64,000 nt of DNA, taken from contig JAUVUZ010000006.1 of NCBI GenBank assembly GCA_030604885.1, positions 1 to 64,000 on the forward strand, in the 5' to 3' direction. A program made the position numbers and the translations under genes. Of this stretch, positions 61,608-64,000 are shown piece after piece (the stretch's first letter is position 1; every line of letters starts with the position of its first letter). The DNA is from Alphaproteobacteria bacterium. Its GTDB lineage: Bacteria; Pseudomonadota; Alphaproteobacteria; Rhodospirillales; Rhodospirillaceae. Below the pieces are notes generated by a model. That model had not been told where the DNA came from, made no database searches, and saw only the letters and a list, made by a program, of their open reading frames with translations.

Positions 61608-62654
61608 TCAGCAGATTCGCGGCAACTGCACGCCCGCCAGCCAATCGACGGTGCGGCGGCCGCCGAACCCGGTTTCGATCGTCACCAGGCGGTCGGGATC
61701 CTCGATCACCCGGCCGACGATGGCGGCATCGCCGCCGAGCGGGTCGGCGCGCATCGTCGCCAGCAGCCGGTCGGCGCGGGCGGACGGGCAGATCGCCACC
61801 AGCTTGCCCTCGTTGGCGGCGTAGAGCGGGTCGAGCCCGAGAAGGTCGCAGGCGGTCCGCACCTCGGGGCGGATCGGGATCGCGGCCTCGTGCAGCAGCA
61901 TGCCGACCCCCGACTGCGCCGCCAGTTCGTTGAGGGTGGTGGCGAGGCCGCCGCGGGTCGGGTCGCGCAGGCAGGCGATCTCCGGCACCGCCGCGAGCAT
62001 CCGCGCCACCAGCCGGTGCAGCGCGGCGGAATCCGACTTCAGAGCGGTTGCGAAGCCCAGCCCCTCGCGCTGGCTGAGAATCGCCAGCCCGTGGTCGCCG
62101 ATGGTGCCGTTGACGAGGATCGCGTCGCCCGGCCGCGCCCGGTCGCCGCCGATTGCGACGCCGGGGGGAATCCGGCCGATTCCCGCGGTGTTGATGAAGA
62201 TTCCGTCGCCCTTGCCGCGCTCCACCACCTTGGTGTCGCCGGTGACGATCGGCACCCCGGCGGCGCGGCTCGCCGCCGCCATCGACGCCACGACCCGGCG
62301 GAGAACGTCGAGCGGCAGGCCCTCTTCGAGGATGAAGCCCGCCGACAGGTAGAGCGGTTCCGCCCCGGCCATCGCGAGATCGTTGACGGTGCCGTGGACC
62401 GCCAGCGAGCCGATGTCGCCGCCGGGAAAGAACAGCGGTGAAATCACGTAGCTGTCGGTGGTCATCGCCATCCGCCCGGCCGCGACGGCGAACTGCGCCT
62501 GGTCGTCGCGCCGGGCGAGCAGGGGGTTGTCGAAGGCGGCGACGAACAGCTCGTCCACCAGTTGCGCCATCGCGCGGCCGCCGCTGCCGTGGGCGAGTTC
62601 GATCCGGCCGGTCTCCCAGTCGATCGCCGGGCCGAGGGGGAGGGGGGAGGTCAT
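61608..62654 (-). CDS. hypE: Hydrogenase maturation factor HypE
   Basis: A 348-residue PurM-like ATPase that dehydrates the thiocarbamate on its C-terminal Cys to a thiocyanate, giving the CN ligand. The C terminus is PRIC, the essential ending. Other landmarks are HGSGGRAM near residue 22, DSYVISPLFFPGGDIG and RDPTRGGLATTLNE. Overlaps hypD by ATGA. Confidence 0.94.
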   Translation of the reverse strand: MTSPLPLGPAIDWETGRIELAHGSGGRAMAQLVDELFVAAFDNPLLARRDDQAQFAVAAGRMAMTTDSYVISPLFFPGGDIGSLAVHGTVNDLAMAGAEPLYLSAGFILEEGLPLDVLRRVVASMAAASRAAGVPIVTGDTKVVERGKGDGIFINTAGIGRIPPGVAIGGDRARPGDAILVNGTIGDHGLAILSQREGLGFATALKSDSAALHRLVARMLAAVPEIACLRDPTRGGLATTLNELAAQSGVGMLLHEAAIPIRPEVRTACDLLGLDPLYAANEGKLVAICPSARADRLLATMRADPLGGDAAIVGRVIEDPDRLVTIETGFGGRRTVDWLAGVQLPRIC

Positions 62655-63781
62655 CGAAGCTCCTTCCATATCCGGCGGCGGCCGCGGCCGTAGCTCCATT
62701 CGGCGGCGCACGCGCCCTCCGACGACACCATGCAAGCGCCGTGCGGGCTTTCGGGAGTGCAGGCGGAGCCGAACAACGGGCAGTCGGCGGGTTGGGCGAG
62801 GCCGCGCAGGATTTCCGCGCAGCGACAGGCGGTTCGAGGTTCGGGCGGGGGGTCGCCGATCTCGAAGCGGGTCTCGGCGTTCCACGCCGCGAACCCGGGG
62901 CGCGGGCGCAGGCCGCTTTCCGCCAGCTGCCCGAGGCCGCGCCAGGCGAAGTGCGCGCGCGGTTCGAACACCTCCGCCGTCAGCGCCTGCGCCGCACGGT
63001 TTCCCGCCGCGGTGACGCCGCGGCTGAACTGGATCTCGACGCGGGCCGCGCCGGAGTTCGCCTGACGGACCAGCATCAGGATCGCCTGCAACAGGTCGAG
63101 CGGTTCGAACCCGGCGATCACCACCGGCATGCGGGCGTCGCGCGCGAACCCGGCGAACGCATCGGCGCCGGTCACCGCGGCGACGTGCGCCGGGCCGAGG
63201 ATGCCGTCGAGCACCGGGCGGTCCGCCGCTTCGCCGAGGACGGCGGCGATCGCGGGGGGCGTCAGCACATGATTGCAGAACACCGAGAAGTTGCCGATTC
63301 CGAGGTGCCGCGCCCGGGCGAGCACCGCGGCGGTGGGCGGCGTGGTGGTCTCGAAGCCGACAGCGAAGAACACCACCTGCCGGTCCGGCAGCGCCTGCGC
63401 CAGGGCGAGGGCGTCGAGCGGCGAGTAGACCACCCGCACGTCGGCGCCCGCCGCCTTCGCGCTCAGCAGGCTGCGGCGGTGCGAGCCGGGAATCCGCAGC
63501 ACGTCGCCGAAGCTGCAGAGGGTGACGCCGGTGCGTTCGGCGATCGCGATCGCCGCGTCGACCCGGCCGACCGGCAGCACGCACACCGGACAGCCCGGCC
63601 CGTGGACCATCCGCAGGTTGGCGGGCAGCATCTCGGCGATCGCGTAACGGCAGATCGCGTGGGTGTGGCCGCCGCAAAACTCCATGAACGCGTAGCTGCG
63701 CCCGGGCTGCGCCTCGGCGGCGATCGCCGCAGCGAGCCGACGCGCGGTCTCGCCGTCGCGGAAGGCGTCGAAGGCGATCAT
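62651..63781 (-). CDS. hypD: Hydrogenase maturation factor HypD
   Basis: A 376-residue Fe-S protein that assembles Fe(CN)2CO with HypC. It has FCGGHTHAICRY near residue 40, GPGCPVCVLP near 70, GFETTTPPTA near 155 and a C-terminal Cys cluster (CRCAEILRG, CPLFGSACTPESPHGACMVS) binding the [4Fe-4S] centre. Overlaps hypC and hypE by 4 bp each. Confidence 0.94.
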   Translation of the reverse strand: MIAFDAFRDGETARRLAAAIAAEAQPGRSYAFMEFCGGHTHAICRYAIAEMLPANLRMVHGPGCPVCVLPVGRVDAAIAIAERTGVTLCSFGDVLRIPGSHRRSLLSAKAAGADVRVVYSPLDALALAQALPDRQVVFFAVGFETTTPPTAAVLARARHLGIGNFSVFCNHVLTPPAIAAVLGEAADRPVLDGILGPAHVAAVTGADAFAGFARDARMPVVIAGFEPLDLLQAILMLVRQANSGAARVEIQFSRGVTAAGNRAAQALTAEVFEPRAHFAWRGLGQLAESGLRPRPGFAAWNAETRFEIGDPPPEPRTACRCAEILRGLAQPADCPLFGSACTPESPHGACMVSSEGACAAEWSYGRGRRRIWKELR

Positions 63782-64000
63782 CGCGGCCCCGGCGCGGCCA
63801 TCTCGGCGATCAGTGCGAGAGTCCGGCGCGCCTCGGCCGGGTCGAGCTTCGCGAGCGCGAAGCCGACGTGGACGATGACGTAATCGCCGATCGCGACCTC
63901 GGGAACCAGGGTCACCGAGATCTCCTTGCGGATGCCGTCGCGCTCGGCCACCGCCATCTCGCCGGGCAGGAATTCGATCACGCGCATGGGCAGGGCGAGG
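63778..64000 (-). CDS. hypC: Hydrogenase maturation chaperone HypC, first codons cut off by window edge
   Basis: Reading leftwards from the edge, the frame gives a partial codon ending in C, then Leu-Ala-Leu-Pro-Met-Arg-Val, which matches the HypC start MCLALPMRV. The internal ATG at 63987 is therefore not the real start; the true Met-Cys lies just outside the window. The rest (ISVTLVPEVAIGDYVIVHVGFAL) is typical HypC. The essential Cys2 is implied but not fully visible. HypC shuttles the Fe(CN)2CO unit from HypD to the CooH precursor. Confidence 0.88.
   Translation of the reverse strand, partial: LALPMRVIEFLPGEMAVAERDGIRKEISVTLVPEVAIGDYVIVHVGFALAKLDPAEARRTLALIAEMAAPGPR

Overview
The window is about 64 kb of very GC-rich (roughly 70 percent), densely packed bacterial DNA. 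Gene content points to an alphaproteobacterium of the Rhodospirillales type: a Rhodospirillum rubrum-like coo hydrogenase operon, an IalB-family periplasmic protein and many alphaproteobacterial-style LysR regulators. This placement is inferred from families recognised by eye; no search was run. I see no tRNA, rRNA, CRISPR array, insertion sequence or phage gene. Third codon positions are uniformly GC-rich, so nothing stands out as recently acquired.

Region 1 (1-6.1 kb) holds assorted metabolic genes: a PfkB sugar kinase, a metallo-beta-lactamase-fold hydrolase, an allantoate/N-carbamoyl amino acid amidohydrolase overlapping a DUF2157-like membrane protein, and a divergent Ldh2-type dehydrogenase. 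Region 2 (6.1-17.1 kb) is a complete malonate-decarboxylase sodium-pump operon in the Malonomonas rubra order (prosthetic-group synthase, small OadG-like subunit, madB, A, E, C, D, H, prosthetic-group transferase, madF, L, M). It has a good promoter, a leader of nearly 300 nt and two 3' hairpin structures, and is followed by a HutP-family RNA-binding protein. Region 3 (17.1-26 kb) is a LysR gene divergent from a peptide/opine ABC transporter operon that ends in two M20 peptidases. Region 4 (26-34 kb) is ordinary: IalB, pirin with its LysR neighbour, a second LysR, a TSUP exporter, WrbA, an AraC regulator with an SDR, and an unidentified 406-residue protein.

Region 5 (34.4-64 kb) is the most interesting. 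After moaA comes a full cooMKLXUH energy-converting NiFe hydrogenase operon, but the carbon monoxide dehydrogenase genes of the classical coo system are absent. In their place are a 2[4Fe-4S] ferredoxin, an XdhC molybdenum-cofactor chaperone and a cytosolic Mop-type molybdenum aldehyde oxidoreductase with every cluster ligand and the catalytic Glu conserved. Then follow seven overlapping genes resembling the uncharacterised Desulfovibrio DVU1551-DVU1558 neighbourhood: an FAD/Fe-S/CCG-domain oxidoreductase, a Cys-rich mini protein, a methyltransferase, a C-GCAxxG-C-C protein, an NTP-transferase/HD/radical-SAM fusion, an AMP-forming ligase and a histidine phosphatase. The hydrogenase maturation genes hypA, B, F (truncated), E, D and C and a molybdate uptake operon modEABC with a ModE box complete the set. 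My reading is an aldehyde-to-hydrogen system: Mop oxidises an aldehyde, ferredoxin carries the electrons, and the Coo-type hydrogenase makes H2 while pumping ions. The DVU155x-like genes would supply or modify a cofactor for Mop.
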